Positions 7,848 to 16,030 of a DNA stretch of 64,000 nucleotides are shown here, one piece after another (within the stretch, counting starts at the first letter, position 1; every line of letters begins with the position of its first letter). A program made the translations under genes and the position numbers. The notes under the pieces are model-generated. The model made no database searches. It was not told the DNA's origin and saw only the letters and a list, made by a program, of their open reading frames with translations. The stretch is taken from the NCBI RefSeq assembly GCF_013410945.1, contig NZ_JACCCH010000001.1, positions 2,356,001 through 2,420,000 of the forward strand, written 5' to 3'. Source of the DNA: Leifsonia sp. AK011 (lineage in GTDB: Bacteria; Actinomycetota; Actinomycetes; Actinomycetales; Microbacteriaceae).

Positions 7848-8581
7848 GCGAGAGCACGTCGCAGGAGCTGGCGTTCCACCAGCGTCCACGTGGTTGTCAC
7901 CGCGAGGTAGATCGCGGCCGCGAGGGGCACGATGGCGGCGAACACGACCGTGAGGAACGGCAACCAGCTGAAGATGCCTGACAGCCGCTGCATCCCGGGT
8001 GGCGTGTCCACCGCCGACTCCCCCAGGTAGCTTGCCGTCGCACGCCGGGAGAACCACGCCACGACTCCGATGGCGAGGAGAAGCACGGCGTAGACGGCGA
8101 TCTGTGCCGGGTCACCCCCGGTGCCGATCGCCGAGACGAGGGAGGTGCCGAGCGGCACCCCCAGGAACGTCTCCGCGAGCAGGGCGTTGGCATGGCCACC
8201 GATCGTGGTAAGAACGAACAGGCCGTAGAGCAGCGAGAGCACCGGTGCCTGGATGAGCAACGGGAGGATTCCCGCGAAGGGGCTGACTTTCTCGTTCGAG
8301 TAGAGCTCCATCGTCTTGCGCTGGAGCATCTCGGGCTGCTTGCCGTATCGCTTGCGCAGGCGTGCGATCTGCGGGGCGAGTCTGCGGCGTGCTATTTCTC
8401 CGCGCACGGTGGAGACGGATGCCGGAATAAGTGCTGTGCGGATGAGTACCGTGACAAGCACGATGGCGAGGCCAGCGGCTCCCGCTGGCACGAGGGGCTC
8501 GAGGGCGGCAATCAGCCAGGTGATGGCGCTGTGCGCTGCATCGAGGGCAGCGGCGATCGGGGGGAAGGCATAGAGGTTCAC
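7844..8581 (-). CDS. yidC: YidC/Oxa1 family membrane protein insertase
   Basis: The 245-residue polytopic protein has the Oxa1/YidC core: an N-terminal helix, a cytoplasmic hairpin rich in Arg/Lys (RGEIARRRLAPQIARLRKRYG), the IQAPVLSLLYGLF helix and two further hairpins. There is no large periplasmic domain and no lipobox. YidC inserts membrane proteins with or without SecYEG. It lies downstream of zwf and a DUF6412 gene, not in the usual rpmH-rnpA-yidC cluster, so it is probably a second copy; that inference needs the rest of the genome. The conserved intramembrane arginine corresponds to the VTVLIRTALIP segment. Confidence 0.85.
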   Translation of the reverse strand: MNLYAFPPIAAALDAAHSAITWLIAALEPLVPAGAAGLAIVLVTVLIRTALIPASVSTVRGEIARRRLAPQIARLRKRYGKQPEMLQRKTMELYSNEKVSPFAGILPLLIQAPVLSLLYGLFVLTTIGGHANALLAETFLGVPLGTSLVSAIGTGGDPAQIAVYAVLLLAIGVVAWFSRRATASYLGESAVDTPPGMQRLSGIFSWLPFLTVVFAAIVPLAAAIYLAVTTTWTLVERQLLRRALA

Positions 8582-8663
8582 GGGATGTCCATATCGTCAG
8601 GGTCGGAAGGGGTCGTCGTCGACCACGCATCCGCCCGGACGGGAATCCCGTCGGGGAAGAAGG

Positions 8664-8954
8664 TTAGAGCGCGGCCGGAACGACCAGGCCCGGGGCCCTG
8701 GCTCGCGTGCGACCGGGGGTCGCGGGATGACTCGGCTCAGGCAGGTACGAATACGCCTCGCGATGGGCCCGCGAGCGGTGACCGACACGGATCTCACGGG
8801 ATCCGGTGGCGACTGCGGCGAAACGCGCAGCCAGAAGGGCTGCGATCGCGAGTGCTGCACCAGCCACGACCATGGCCTGGGCATCCGGCGCCAGGACCAT
8901 CGTGACGAGCACAACGCCGAACAGCACGAGCACGCGCTGCCAGACGGAGATCAT
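8664..8954 (-). CDS. Small membrane protein, DUF6412-like
   Basis: This 96-residue protein has two N-terminal membrane helices (about residues 5-24 and 27-48) and a hydrophilic Arg/Pro-rich tail. The size, layout and position directly before a yidC gene match the DUF6412 proteins of Microbacteriaceae. Its ATG lies 9 bp after the zwf stop and its stop 82 bp before yidC, so the three genes probably form one operon. No biochemical role is known; a helper function for the insertase is a guess from context. Confidence 0.6.
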   Translation of the reverse strand: MISVWQRVLVLFGVVLVTMVLAPDAQAMVVAGAALAIAALLAARFAAVATGSREIRVGHRSRAHREAYSYLPEPSHPATPGRTRARAPGLVVPAAL

Positions 8955-8963
8955 GGGGCGAGC

Positions 8964-10328
8964 CTAATCGACTATCCACCCCGAAGGACCAGGGGTGCCC
9001 GCCGGGTAGGTCTCGAGGGGCACGACGTCCTTGCGCCACGCGGCGAGCACGGGCGTGACAATGCGCCAGCACTGCTCCGCGATGTCGCCACGTACGGAGA
9101 TGATCGGGTCGCCCTCAAGAACCTGCGCGAGCACCTCACCGTAGGCGCTCAGCTCGGGGTCGCCGAGATCGGCGTGCAGGATCGAACTGTCGAGCGTGAA
9201 GGGATCGCCCGACCCGTTGATGACGAGATCGAGGTCGAGCGTCGCGGGCTTCAGCGAGACGCGCAGACGGCTCGGCCCGGGCACGCCGGTGAGGCCGTGC
9301 GGCAGATGCGGAACGTTCTTGAACGTCACGATGATGTCCTGGCGGTCGTCGGCGAGCGCCTTGCCCGAGCGCACGATGAACGGAACTCCCGCCCAGCGCC
9401 AGTTGTCGATCGCGAGAGTCACCTCTGCGAGCGTCTCCGTCTTACGGTGTGGATCGACGCCCTTCTCGTCCTCGTAGGCGGGAAGCCGCTTTCCATCGAT
9501 CCGGCCTGCGCCGTAGCGGGCACGCCGGGAGGACGTGCCGTTCTTGTGCCACGGCCGGGTCGCGCGCAGCACCTGGGCCATCGCGCCACGGAGATCGTCC
9601 GCATCCATGCTTGCAGGGGGCTCCATCGCCGTGAGCGCCAGAACGAGCAGGAGGTGGCTCTGGATCATGTCCTCGAGGGCGCCGGCACTGTCGTAGTACC
9701 CGGCGCGATTCTCCAGGCCGAGGCGCTCGTCGACGATGATCTCCACCTTCTCGACGTTCTCGCTGGAGAAGAGGGGCTCGAAGATGCGATTGGCGAAGCG
9801 GAGACCGATCATGTTGAGCACGGTCGACTTGCCGAGGAAGTGGTCGACCCGGAAGATCTGCGTCTCCGGCACCATCGTCTCGAGCAGCCGGTTGAGGGAC
9901 TGCGCCGAGCGCAGGTCCGTGCCGAAAGGCTTCTCGAGCACGAGCGCGATCCCGGCGGGCAGGCGAAGGGTCGAGAGAGCCTTGCAGACGAGCACCGTCA
10001 CGGCAGGCGGGAGTGCGAAGTAGAGCGCAACGCGGCCGGTGGCGGAACCCAGGATGCTCGCCAGGTCGTCTGCGCTCGTGGCATCCGCCTTCACGTACCG
10101 ACTCGCCTCTGCAACCCGACGACCGAGCGCGGACGGGTAGGCCTCGAACGCCGTCGTGATCTTGGTGCGCCAGGCCTCCGGGCTCACGTCGGCACGGTCC
10201 ACGCCGACGATCGTGAGGCTCTCGGCCTGACTCGAGGCGAGGAAGGATGCAACGCCCGGCAGAAGCAGGCGGCCCGTGAGGTCTCCCCCGGCGCCGAGGA
10301 TGATGAGGGTATCGATGCGTTGTCTCAC
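8964..10328 (-). CDS. zwf: Glucose-6-phosphate dehydrogenase
   Basis: The 454-residue enzyme shows the NADP-binding motif GAGGDLTGR at 12-20, EKPFG at 132-136 and the substrate/active-site motif RVDHFLGK at 160-167, plus the C-terminal YPAGTPGP segment. It oxidises glucose 6-phosphate to 6-phosphogluconolactone in the cytoplasm, feeding the pentose phosphate pathway. It is shorter than the usual 480-510 residues, and the neighbours tkt, tal, pgi and opcA are missing here, so it may be a secondary isozyme. GTG at 10328 is used as start because motif 1 then lies at the expected distance; the open frame further upstream overlaps the divergent gene. Confidence 0.9.
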   Translation of the reverse strand: MRQRIDTLIILGAGGDLTGRLLLPGVASFLASSQAESLTIVGVDRADVSPEAWRTKITTAFEAYPSALGRRVAEASRYVKADATSADDLASILGSATGRVALYFALPPAVTVLVCKALSTLRLPAGIALVLEKPFGTDLRSAQSLNRLLETMVPETQIFRVDHFLGKSTVLNMIGLRFANRIFEPLFSSENVEKVEIIVDERLGLENRAGYYDSAGALEDMIQSHLLLVLALTAMEPPASMDADDLRGAMAQVLRATRPWHKNGTSSRRARYGAGRIDGKRLPAYEDEKGVDPHRKTETLAEVTLAIDNWRWAGVPFIVRSGKALADDRQDIIVTFKNVPHLPHGLTGVPGPSRLRVSLKPATLDLDLVINGSGDPFTLDSSILHADLGDPELSAYGEVLAQVLEGDPIISVRGDIAEQCWRIVTPVLAAWRKDVVPLETYPAGTPGPSGWIVD

Positions 10329-10411
10329 GGGCCGAGGGTACCCCACGGTGCTCCGCGTGACCCCCGTACTGTCGCCAGCGGAGGGGTTGCACCACTGGCT
10401 ACGATGAACGC

Positions 10412-10852
10412 ATGCACTCGTGGGGGGACGCGATAGGCGAGGCCGCTCAGGCCGATCTCGATCGACTCCTCGACACGGCGATCCGGTTCGCGCAGGCAAG
10501 GCTGAACGAGGCACTCCTTTTCGAACCCGCCGCGCTCCTGATCTCCGAGGATGGGCGCGTGCTCGAGGTGGACCAGGACAGGTCTGCGCTCGGCAAGCAC
10601 CCCGAGGCCCAGGATCTCGTGCGCACCGCCGTGCTGCACCTCCGGCAGGTCCGCGACCAGTCGAGATGCACGGCGCTCGTCATCAACACGCGCCTGCCCA
10701 GGGAGCGGACCGATGCCGTGGAGGTGCGGTTGGAGCATCGGGACGGTGCATCCGCCGCTGTGCTCATGCCGTACAAGAAGGCGACGTTCGGTGGGCACAC
10801 CGAGTACGGCGACCTTCGCGCGTTCGTCGCCCGCCCGCTCGTCTGGGCCTGA
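10412..10852 (+). CDS. Conserved hypothetical protein, 146 residues
   Basis: The predicted soluble protein begins with an amphipathic helical stretch (AQADLDRLLDTAIRFAQARL) and continues as mixed alpha/beta with the segment LLFEPAALLISEDGRVLEV and a C-terminal FGGHTEYGDL. I do not recognise the family. It has no signal peptide or membrane helix. It is divergent from zwf with 83 bp between the starts and ends 20 bp before the UvrA-like gene on the same strand, so it may be cotranscribed with that gene. No function is proposed. Confidence 0.6.
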   Translation: MHSWGDAIGEAAQADLDRLLDTAIRFAQARLNEALLFEPAALLISEDGRVLEVDQDRSALGKHPEAQDLVRTAVLHLRQVRDQSRCTALVINTRLPRERTDAVEVRLEHRDGASAAVLMPYKKATFGGHTEYGDLRAFVARPLVWA

Positions 10853-10872
10853 CGACCCCGCTCGATCGACTA

Positions 10873-13173
10873 ATGTCAGCGGGATCTGCCAAAGTGGACA
10901 CCGTGAACACTGAACCTGCCATTGCCGACAGTCATGACGTGATCCGCGTGCGCGGTGCTCGCGAGAACAATCTCCGCGACATCTCCGTGGACATCCCGAA
11001 GCGACGCCTCACCGTCTTCACCGGTGTGTCTGGATCCGGCAAGTCCTCACTCGTCTTCGGCACGATCGCCGCGGAATCCCAGCGACTGATCAACGAGACC
11101 TACTCGGCCTTCGTGCAGGGGTTCATGCCGAGCCTCGGCCGCCCGGACGTCGACACCCTCCAGAATCTCAGCGCTGCGATCATCGTCGACCAGGAACGCA
11201 TGGGAGCCAACTCTCGGTCGACGGTGGGAACGGCGACCGACGTCAACGCGATGCTGCGCATCGTGTTCAGCCGACTCGGCGAGCCGCACATCGGCCCGTC
11301 GTTCTATTACGGCTTCAACGCGCCGGAGGGCATGTGCCCGCGATGCGAGGGGCTGGGGCATGTGACCGACCTCGATCTGGACGAGCTCTTCGACCGCACG
11401 AAGTCGTTGCTCGATGGTGCCATCACCATCCCCGGCTACAGCGCGGACGGGTGGATGGTACGCACCTTCGCCGAATCCGGCTTCGTGCCCGGCGACGTGC
11501 CGATCCAGGACTTCACCGAGCAGCAGCTCCAGGACTTCCTCTACAAGGAGCCGGTGAAGGTCTCGGTCAACGGCATGAACCTCACCTACGAGGGTCTCGT
11601 GCCCAAGGTGCAGAAGAGCATCCTGTCCAAGGACAAGGATGCCGTGCAGCCACACGTACGGGCCTTCATCGACCGGGCGGTGGCCTTCATGCCGTGCCCG
11701 GAGTGTGACGGAACGCGCCTCAACGAGGCCGCCCGCTCGTCGAAGATCGATGGCCAGAGCATCGCGGACTGCTCGCGCATGCAGATCAGCGACCTCGCGG
11801 AGTTCATGCGCCGCATCTCCGATCCGCAGGTCGCCCCGCTCGTGGCACCCCTTCAGCAGACGCTGGATTCGCTCGTGGAGATCGGTCTCGGCTACCTGAG
11901 CCTCGACCGCACCTCGGGGTCACTGTCAGGTGGTGAGGCACAACGCGTGAAGATGGTGCGCCACCTCGGGTCGTCCCTCACCGATGTCAGCTACATCTTT
12001 GATGAACCGACGATCGGTCTGCATCCCCACGACATCCAGCGTATGAACAACCTGCTCACACGCCTGCGCGACAAGGGCAATACGGTGCTCGTGGTCGAGC
12101 ACAAGCCCGAGACCATCGCGATCGCAGACCACGTGATCGACCTGGGCCCGCGCGCAGGGGTCAACGGTGGGCAGATCCAGTTCGAGGGCACCGTGGACGA
12201 CCTCCGTAAGAGCGACACCCTGACCGGCCGCCACCTCGATGATCGTGTTGCCCTTCGTGACGAGGTCCGCACACGCACGGGGGTTCTCGAGATACGCGGT
12301 GCCACTCGCCACAACCTGAAGAACGTGGACGTGGACATCCCCCTCGGAGTGCTGACCGTCGTGACGGGTGTTGCCGGCAGCGGCAAGAGCTCGCTCATCC
12401 ACGGGTCTATCCCGCGCGGCGAGAACGTTGTCACCGTCGACCAGACCGCGATCCGCGGGTCACGCCGCAGCAACCCTGCCACGTACACCGGGCTGCTCGA
12501 TCCGATCCGCACGGCCTTCGCGAAGGCCAACGGCGTGAAGCCCGCGCTCTTCAGTGCTAACTCCGAGGGGGCCTGCCCGAACTGCAACGGCAACGGCGTG
12601 ATCTACACCGACCTCGCGATGATGGCGGGCGTTGCGACGGTGTGCGAGCTGTGCGAGGGCAAGAGGTTCCAGGCCGCGGTGCTCGAGTACACGCTCGACG
12701 GCAAGAACATCGCCGAAGTGCTCGGGATGTCGGTAGCCGAAGCCCACGATTTCTTCGGTTCCGGCCCGGCACACGCCATCCTCTCCCGGATGGTCGACGT
12801 CGGCCTCGGCTACCTCGGCCTGGGCCAGCCGCTCACAACCCTCTCGGGCGGGGAACGCCAACGCCTCAAGCTCGCCATCCACATGGCGGACAAGGGTGGA
12901 ATCTACGTGCTCGACGAACCAACGACGGGCCTTCACCTCGCCGACGTCGAGCACATGCTCGGGCTCTTCGACCGACTGGTCGACTCCGGCAAGACGGTGA
13001 TCGTGATCGAGCACCACCAAGCGGTCATGGCCCATGCCGATTGGATCATCGACATCGGCCCTGGAGCCGGTCAGGACGGCGGGACCGTCGTGTTCGAGGG
13101 AACTCCGCGCGACCTGGTCGCGGACGCATCCACCCTCACAGGTCAGCACCTCAAGGAGTACGTGGGGGTCTAG
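10873..13173 (+). CDS. UvrA-like ABC ATPase, short (DrrC) type
   Basis: The product (766 residues from ATG 10873; GTG 10903 is an alternative) has two UvrA-type ABC modules. Module 1: Walker A GVSGSGKSSL at 51-60, zinc pair CPRCEG, second pair CPECDG, signature LSGGEAQR and FDEPTIGLH. Module 2: GVAGSGKSSL, CPNCNG/CELCEG and LSGGERQR with LDEPTTGLH. True UvrA is about 950 residues; this shorter form matches DrrC-type paralogues such as the daunorubicin self-resistance protein, thought to release DNA-intercalating drugs or take part in damage recognition. It lacks room for the full UvrB-binding and insertion domains. Its stop overlaps that of convergent yihY in a shared CTAG. Confidence 0.88.
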   Translation: MSAGSAKVDTVNTEPAIADSHDVIRVRGARENNLRDISVDIPKRRLTVFTGVSGSGKSSLVFGTIAAESQRLINETYSAFVQGFMPSLGRPDVDTLQNLSAAIIVDQERMGANSRSTVGTATDVNAMLRIVFSRLGEPHIGPSFYYGFNAPEGMCPRCEGLGHVTDLDLDELFDRTKSLLDGAITIPGYSADGWMVRTFAESGFVPGDVPIQDFTEQQLQDFLYKEPVKVSVNGMNLTYEGLVPKVQKSILSKDKDAVQPHVRAFIDRAVAFMPCPECDGTRLNEAARSSKIDGQSIADCSRMQISDLAEFMRRISDPQVAPLVAPLQQTLDSLVEIGLGYLSLDRTSGSLSGGEAQRVKMVRHLGSSLTDVSYIFDEPTIGLHPHDIQRMNNLLTRLRDKGNTVLVVEHKPETIAIADHVIDLGPRAGVNGGQIQFEGTVDDLRKSDTLTGRHLDDRVALRDEVRTRTGVLEIRGATRHNLKNVDVDIPLGVLTVVTGVAGSGKSSLIHGSIPRGENVVTVDQTAIRGSRRSNPATYTGLLDPIRTAFAKANGVKPALFSANSEGACPNCNGNGVIYTDLAMMAGVATVCELCEGKRFQAAVLEYTLDGKNIAEVLGMSVAEAHDFFGSGPAHAILSRMVDVGLGYLGLGQPLTTLSGGERQRLKLAIHMADKGGIYVLDEPTTGLHLADVEHMLGLFDRLVDSGKTVIVIEHHQAVMAHADWIIDIGPGAGQDGGTVVFEGTPRDLVADASTLTGQHLKEYVGV

Positions 13174-14258
13174 GGAGCATCGCTTTTCACTTTCTCGAGT
13201 TCCGCTTGCGCGCGCTTTAGTCGGGATGTCGCCGAGAATCGCAAAACCCACGACGAACTCTCCAGGTCGCTGCGCGCCTCACGCACCCGAACCTCGGCAG
13301 CGAGCAGCAGGGCCGCACGCTCCTCTTCCTCCCGTCGACGCTGTGCTTCCTCGCTCGAGATATGCACGAGCGATTCCTCGCGGTCCCTGGCACCGACCGC
13401 GATCCAGGATGCGGCGGTGAGAGTAATGATGCTCGAGATCCGGAAGAACAGCAGCAGACCGATGAAGACCGCGAACGTAGCCAGCAGAGGGTTGCGCGTC
13501 GCTCCCCCGGCAAGCAGTGAGCTGCCGATCTGGAGGAGGAGCATCGCGAAGCCGCCCAGCGCAGAACCACCCGCCAGCCGACGCCATTGGATGGCCGCGC
13601 GCGACAGGAACCGAAACAGGGCCGCCAGTACGACAGTGTTGATCACGAAGATCAACACGAAACCGGATCCCTGCGCCAGGAATGTGTAGCCGGGGCCCGC
13701 AGTGCTGAGACCGATCTGCTCGAAAGTCCAGTCGAGCGCCGCCGTGGTGAGAACGGAGAGGCCGGCGGCGATCACGAGCAGCGCACCGAAGATGAGCGCG
13801 ACGAGCAGGTCGCGGGCCTTCATCAGAAAGAAGTTGCGACGGTCCTTCTCGAGCCCGAAGACAGCACGCACCGCCATCCGCGAGAACGTGACCCAGCCGA
13901 TGGCGGTCCAGATCAATCCCCCCAGCGCTATGACGCCCGTAGCGGTCAGGATGCCACGACTCGCGGTCGTCCCCGCGATGAGGTCGTCGACGTGGATGAT
14001 GCCGGTCTCGTCGCCCACCAGGCCCGGAATCGCCGTTCCCACGATGTTGATGAGGGATTCCAGTGTGGTCGGGTCACCGGCAAGCCAGACACCCGCGATC
14101 GAGAAGCCGACGTAGGCGGCTGCAAACACGGCGAACAGCGCCTGGTAGCTCATGCCCGCGGCGAGGAGCATTCCGTTGCGGTCGAGCAGGTGCATCCACA
14201 CCCGCACCGGGAAGAGGGCCTTCACCCACGCGATCAGTCTCGTCGTGTGTTGCTTCAT
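13170..14258 (-). CDS. YihY/BrkB family inner-membrane protein, downstream paralogue
   Basis: The 362-residue protein has about six membrane helices with the family motif MLLAAGMSYQALFAVFAA near the N-terminus, followed by the AGGSALGGFAMLLLQIGSSLL segment, and a charged cytoplasmic coiled-coil tail (about residues 290-362, SEEAQRRREEEER). YihY/BrkB proteins are conserved permease-like proteins of uncertain function; one was once mis-assigned as RNase BN. ATG 14258 is chosen since it starts the conserved N-terminus; the frame remains open upstream without a ribosome site. It lies 25 bp behind its paralogue at 14284-15387, a tandem duplication in one operon. Confidence 0.85.
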   Translation of the reverse strand: MKQHTTRLIAWVKALFPVRVWMHLLDRNGMLLAAGMSYQALFAVFAAAYVGFSIAGVWLAGDPTTLESLINIVGTAIPGLVGDETGIIHVDDLIAGTTASRGILTATGVIALGGLIWTAIGWVTFSRMAVRAVFGLEKDRRNFFLMKARDLLVALIFGALLVIAAGLSVLTTAALDWTFEQIGLSTAGPGYTFLAQGSGFVLIFVINTVVLAALFRFLSRAAIQWRRLAGGSALGGFAMLLLQIGSSLLAGGATRNPLLATFAVFIGLLLFFRISSIITLTAASWIAVGARDREESLVHISSEEAQRRREEEERAALLLAAEVRVREARSDLESSSWVLRFSATSRLKRAQAELEKVKSDAP

Positions 14259-14283
14259 GGCACCTACGTTGCAGTCTGGGGAG

Positions 14284-15387
14284 TCAGCGGACTCCCGAGA
14301 GCGTATCGGGATTCTCGACAACGATATTCGCGAGCTCCCGTTCGGCGCTGCGCACGCGACGAGATGCCGCGATCCGGCGCACCGGACTCGAATGCGCGAG
14401 TTCGCGACGAGCGTCGACCACACGCGCACACGCCGCGGCGAAGCGCTCCGCAGTCTCTGGCGCGTCGCCTGCTCCCTCCAACTCGGTGGACTCTGGAACG
14501 AGTGATTCCCGACGGTCGGCCGCGCCAACGGCGATCCACGACGCGGCAACCAGGATCACCATATTGGTGAAGCGGAAATACAGCAGGAGACCGATGAGCA
14601 CCGCGAAGCTGGCCAGCAGCGGGTTGGCGGTCGCGCCTCCCAGGAGAAGCGAGCTTCCGAGTTGGAGTGCGAGCATCCCGATTCCACCGACCAGCGAACC
14701 ACCGAGGAGCGAGCGCCAGCGCAGGGTCGCCTTCGACAGGAAGCGGAACATGAGCACAAGGACCGCGGTGTTGATCACAAGCACGAGGAGAAGACCGATG
14801 CCGCGGGCCAGGATCGTGTAACCAAGGCCGGCGGTGCCGACGCCGAACCAGCCGAAAATGACGTCCAGCGCCGCGGTGCTCGCGACCGAGAGCACCGCGG
14901 CAGCGACGAGAAGGAAACCAAGGGCGAGGGCCACCAGGAGGTCCAGCGCGAGAAGGATCGCGAAGTTGCGGTTCTCCTTCTGCAGTCCGAAGACCACCCG
15001 GATCGAGAGCCGCGCGAAGCTGATCCAGCCGGTGGCAGTCATGACGAGGCCGACGAGGGCGATGATGCCCGTCCAGGTGAGGAAGCTCGCACTCGAGGCG
15101 CCGATGGTCGCGACGTCCTCGGGCTTGATCACCCCGTCTTCGCCGATCAGGCCCGGAATGGTGGTGTTGACGACGTTCAGGAGGGACTCGAACGTCTCCG
15201 GCTGCCCGATGAGCCAGATGCCAGCGATCGAGAAGCCGACGTAGACCCCGGCGAACACGGCGAAGAGCGCCTGGTAGCTCATGCCCGCCGCGAGAACTGG
15301 GCCGTTGCGCTCACCGAAGTGCATCCAGACGCGCACCGGGAACAGGTTCATGACCCAGGCGACGAGGTCGGCTATGCGCTTCTTCAT
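14284..15387 (-). CDS. YihY/BrkB family inner-membrane protein, upstream paralogue
   Basis: This 367-residue protein aligns end to end by eye with the adjacent YihY protein: the segments PVRVWMHFGERNGPVLAAGM and SLVGGIGMLALQLGSSLLLG match clearly, while the C-terminal cytoplasmic tail is different and less charged. Six or so membrane helices are visible. The ATG at 15387 overlaps the stop of the HhH-GPD gene (ATGA), so translation is coupled. Two diverged copies in a row suggest an old duplication with division of labour or hetero-oligomer formation; both points are inference. Confidence 0.85.
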   Translation of the reverse strand: MKKRIADLVAWVMNLFPVRVWMHFGERNGPVLAAGMSYQALFAVFAGVYVGFSIAGIWLIGQPETFESLLNVVNTTIPGLIGEDGVIKPEDVATIGASSASFLTWTGIIALVGLVMTATGWISFARLSIRVVFGLQKENRNFAILLALDLLVALALGFLLVAAAVLSVASTAALDVIFGWFGVGTAGLGYTILARGIGLLLVLVINTAVLVLMFRFLSKATLRWRSLLGGSLVGGIGMLALQLGSSLLLGGATANPLLASFAVLIGLLLYFRFTNMVILVAASWIAVGAADRRESLVPESTELEGAGDAPETAERFAAACARVVDARRELAHSSPVRRIAASRRVRSAERELANIVVENPDTLSGVR

Positions 15388-15953
15388 CGCGCCTTCGCCG
15401 CAGCCTTCGCGGCCTTCTTGGCTTCGCGCACCCGACCAAGCGACTCCGCGTCGACGATGTCGGCGACGGAGAGTTCCGAACCCTCCGCACCGTATGCCCC
15501 GGCAGCCTCGCGCCAGCCCGTACCGCTGAATCCGTACTGCTTGCCGAGGAGGGCGAGGAAGATCTTGGACTTCTGCTCCCCGAAGCCGGGGAGCGTGCGC
15601 AGGCGACCGAGCACCTCGGGACCGGTGGGGTCTCCGCGGGTCCAGAGCTCGGCGGCATCCCCGTTCCAGTTGTCGACAAGCGCTTTGGCGAGCGACTGCA
15701 GGCGCTCGGCCATCGATCCGGGAAACCGGTGAACGGCCGGCGACTGCTGGAATGCCTTGAGGAGAGCGGCGGGGTCCGTCGCCGCGATTGAGGCGGGCGT
15801 CAATTCCCCCAGTCGCTGCGCGAGCTTCTCGGGACCGGCGAACGCGGTCTCCATCGTGACCTGCTGGTCGAGCATCATGCCGGTGAGCAGAGCGAACGGG
15901 TTCTCGGTGAGGAGAGCGTCCGCTGACGGATCTCCCGTGATGTGCAGCGTCAT
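15384..15953 (-). CDS. HhH-GPD superfamily base-excision repair-like protein
   Basis: The 189-residue protein matches the actinobacterial HhH-GPD-type family: an N-terminal helical part with LTGMMLDQQVTMETAF and the helix-hairpin-helix LPGFGEQKSK at residues 121-130, which binds DNA backbone. HhH-GPD glycosylases excise damaged bases and normally carry an essential aspartate some 15-20 residues after the hairpin; here that stretch (IFLALLGKQYGFSGTGW) has no aspartate, so catalysis is uncertain. The C-terminal tail is Ala/Lys-rich. It is the first gene of the operon with the two yihY genes, overlapping the next by 4 bp. Confidence 0.8.
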   Translation of the reverse strand: MTLHITGDPSADALLTENPFALLTGMMLDQQVTMETAFAGPEKLAQRLGELTPASIAATDPAALLKAFQQSPAVHRFPGSMAERLQSLAKALVDNWNGDAAELWTRGDPTGPEVLGRLRTLPGFGEQKSKIFLALLGKQYGFSGTGWREAAGAYGAEGSELSVADIVDAESLGRVREAKKAAKAAAKAR

Positions 15954-16030
15954 GGCCCCATCCTCGCAGGTCGGCCCGCGACCGTCAGGGTCTTGACACC
16001 GCGCGGGGCAGCGTCAGCGCAGGTAGCGAC

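Noticed and set aside
8727-10436. 569-codon open frame on the plus strand
   Set aside because: Shadow of zwf, whose motifs are unmistakable on the minus strand.
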